Source of the DNA: Salvator merianae
Taxonomy: Eukaryota; Chordata; Lepidosauria; Squamata; Teiidae
Assembly: GCA_003586115.2 (NCBI GenBank)
Contig: QVOM02000126.1
Span: forward strand, 10,006,725-10,070,724
Direction: 5' to 3'
Length of the DNA: 64,000 nucleotides
Of this stretch, positions 61,960 to 64,000 are shown in pieces. Within the stretch, counting starts at the first letter, position 1. Each line of letters starts with the position of its first letter. The notes below the pieces were generated by a model. It was not told the origin of the DNA and ran no database searches. It was given only the letters and a program-made list of their open reading frames with translations. The position numbers and the translations under genes are program-made.

Positions 61960-63540
61960 GCAGAGGAATTTATGCCATCTGTGCTCTAGCCGTTGACCCT
62001 CCTGTTTCATTGCCCATATTTCCTTGAAATACCAAAGCATTTTACAGGCTCCACTGCATCCTGCACTGCTGGATCCATTACACTCACTATATCCCTCTAT
62101 CACCACAAGAGATGAACTTTGGACCATCTCTGCAAGCAGCTGAGCTTTGTGTGCTGTATACTTGGGTTCCAGAGCTATGGACTAACTAATCTGCGGAGAC
62201 TTAAACTCACTGTCCCCCTCTTACAGGCTTGCTGCATGACATCCCAGTATACCATTGCCACTTGAAGCAATTATTAACCACCAGTGGGACATATAATCAA
62301 ACTTACTTGATGTCTCGAAAGGCTGAGTCCTTGAGGGCAAGTAAGACCAATTAACATACTGCTTTCAAGGATCCTATACCTCACTTCACCAGTACCGAGA
62401 AGGAGGAAATTAGCCAGAGTGCTGGTGTTTCTGTCTGCCCTTTAAGCCTGCCACTCCAGGTACAGCAACCCTCCTGCTAGCTTACTCACCTCTGAGATCT
62501 TCCCTGAGTAAGAGAAGACTCCGAGAAAGGTATATTTGCCCTGCTTTCCAAAGTTAGTTGCCTTTCCTTCCCTTTCCGCTGCTTCTCTTCTTAATTTGCA
62601 TCCAGCACTACTTCTTGCCTCTCTACTCCCTTTCCCTTCTGCTTCTACACTTTAAAAACTACATTTCAGTTAAAGAAATTCCTCTTCAACTGGAAAAGGA
62701 AGATTCTGGCTTGGTGTGGTCACCCCAATTCATTTTGGGGGCAAAATTGATAGTGTGTGGGGAGCAGCAATTGATGGAATTCAACGGGGACAATCCTGGG
62801 GGAGGAGTTCATTGGTTGCCAAAAGCCGTAGAGAATCTGCCAAATATCAGATACACCTGGGGGTTTTTACAGCTTTTTCTATGGCTAAGTTAACTGGTTT
62901 AGCAATTTCTGTGGCCAACCTGGTTCTGGCTGATGTCACCTCTTCCCAGCTACAACAGTGTCCAGAACTGAGCCTTATCTTCCCACAGAATTCTGCCCAC
63001 CCATGCTTAGCAACCAGTCTAATTGGCCAAGAAAATCCTGGTGCAGCATGCTTTGCTGAGTCACTCTCTGTCCATTTCCTTATTTGCTTGATTGAATGCT
63101 CTGCCACCTAGCATTAAGCATGAGAGGCAGAAAAATCTTTTGCTTTTCATTTCCGGCAGGATATAGAGCTTACTCTTGCCCTCTAACTGACAAGAAAACC
63201 TTGTGTTCCTGACACAGTCACAGTTATTCTTTTACTTAAAAACATGCTAAATGTATGTTTCCAAGTGTCTCCTTGCCAATAGTTACAACGTGAGTTGTCA
63301 CCTACCATTTGACTAATTTGCCCCAAATTGAAAGTGTTTCATGGCTGCCATTTGCTTGTTATTATCTTTGCTGCTTGCCTTGGGATACAGTTATTTCATG
63401 TGTTCCTTTTATATCTCAATAAAGAAACTTTGGATCGAGATAAGCCAAGCATTTTCCCTCCCTTGGGATTGGCTCCAGTTTGTTATCTGTTAAACCAAAT
63501 CAGCAGTCCTGCGTGCATGTGGGAATGGCACTAAACACGA
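61960..63540. other. 1.6 kb without recognised gene
   Basis: The 131-residue frame (62716-63111) has no recognised domain. CTCAATAAAGAAACTTTGG at 63416 contains AATAAA. No repeat family matched. Confidence 0.3.
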
Positions 63541-63541
63541 G

Positions 63542-63669
63542 TATAAAGGCAGTTCCTGTAACAGGAGCCAGTGGTCATCTTCACCTACCTACTCTGGAGG
63601 AGACAGGTTAAAGATGCAAGGATTTTTGTCCCTATTTGGGTGGGGACTCATACCTGGGAGACGACAACT
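63542..63669 (+). promoter_or_regulatory. Speculative TATA promoter with first coding exon
   Basis: TATAAA at 63542, then 72 bases later AAGATGC (ATG at 63614, A at -3). The frame MQGFLSLFGWGLIPGRRQ... stays open to a canonical GTAAGT donor at 63670. It is short and not recognised. Could be chance. Confidence 0.25.
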
Positions 63670-63947
63670 GTAAGTGTGGTTTAGAGCACTTTATTGAAGC
63701 TTACAAGTAGGGATAGAAAAATGTCGTTGAAATAAAGAGTATGAAAAAGTGTAGCGTATATTGTACCATTATAAGCCAGCCACACCCAGGGCCCTCACTT
63801 GACCCATTTCCCATTGACCACTTGGACAGCCAAGGGCTATCTCTCACTTTACTCCCAGGCCAATTAATGGTTTCAGACAGGGGCTGGCCTTGAAGATCAA
63901 ACAGAGCCACCTCCTCATACCCTAAGAGGAGCCACCTCCTCATACCT

Positions 63948-64000
63948 GAGGCACGGTGGTGCAGAAGGCTAAGGCACTGACCTTTCAATAGGAGGATCGG
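63948..64000 (+). mobile_element. tRNA-derived SINE, family 1, cut by window end
   Basis: GAGGCACGGTGGTGCAGAAG and GCTAAGGCACTGACC form the tRNA-like head of the family seen at 7.6 and 9.2 kb. It continues beyond the window. Confidence 0.85.

Noticed and set aside
63160..63670. Possible LTR (AATAAA plus TATA)
   Set aside because: AATAAA precedes the TATA on the same strand, opposite to LTR order. No TG..CA ends, second LTR or primer site found.
4391..64000. NAA30 exons expected downstream of AP5M1
   Set aside because: No frame resembles the acetyltransferase. It probably lies beyond the window.
1..64000. CRISPR arrays, operons, prokaryotic ribosome sites
   Set aside because: None. Direct repeats here are minisatellites or LINE tails, and the host is a eukaryote.

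Overview
The window is vertebrate nuclear DNA, most likely from a reptile and probably a squamate. The main evidence is the repeat content: CR1 LINEs ending in TTCTATG repeats, many L2 LINEs with (AAAT)n tails, a second CR1-clade LINE (here 'L3-like') ending in TTCTTATG, some L1, tRNA-headed SINEs, hAT elements and several families of inverted-repeat DNA transposons. No prokaryotic, viral or organelle genes were seen. The species assignment is inference.

The only host gene recognised is at the left edge. Four exons on the + strand (1059-1144, 1731-1846, 3169-3265, 4271-4353) splice in frame with canonical GT/AG sites. They encode the C-terminal quarter of AP5M1 (mu subunit of adaptor complex AP-5, also called MUDENG), including its natural stop. 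In mammals AP5M1 lies between EXOC5 and NAA30, near OTX2. The remaining 60 kb is therefore probably the AP5M1-NAA30 intergenic region. I found no NAA30 exon.

Layout: 1-4.4 kb AP5M1 tail with intronic repeats; 4.4-29 kb L2, L3-like, L1 and SINE debris, DNA-transposon foldbacks, minisatellites and three stretches that look unique (possible conserved non-coding DNA); 29.5-33.9 kb a nearly full-length, apparently intact CR1 on the minus strand with ORF1 (zinc knuckle, coiled coil, SGNH esterase) and ORF2 (endonuclease-RT); 34.8-37.4 kb an L2 interrupted by an L3-like copy and a CR1; 37.7-38.6 kb a CpG-richer unique block with POU and OTX-type sites, the best regulatory-element candidate; 38.7-57 kb microsatellites, a 69-bp and a 95-bp tandem array, LINEs and nested DNA transposons; 57.3-58.5 kb a unique block with a twin-primed L1 inserted in it; 58.8-64 kb L3-like, L2, another DNA transposon, and a SINE running off the right edge.

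The most unusual content is a set of non-autonomous inverted-repeat elements named here. Family A: GGGCCTGTTCACACTT termini, 3-bp target duplications, eight recognisable copies plus one isolated terminus. Family B: near-palindromes with CAGTGGC termini and imperfect 8-bp duplications. Family C/J: GGCTGTGTCCA termini, found twice at the same site inside L3-like tails. Family D: about 200-bp palindromes in tandem. Their nesting in LINEs gives a relative chronology. No element encodes a recognisable transposase here.
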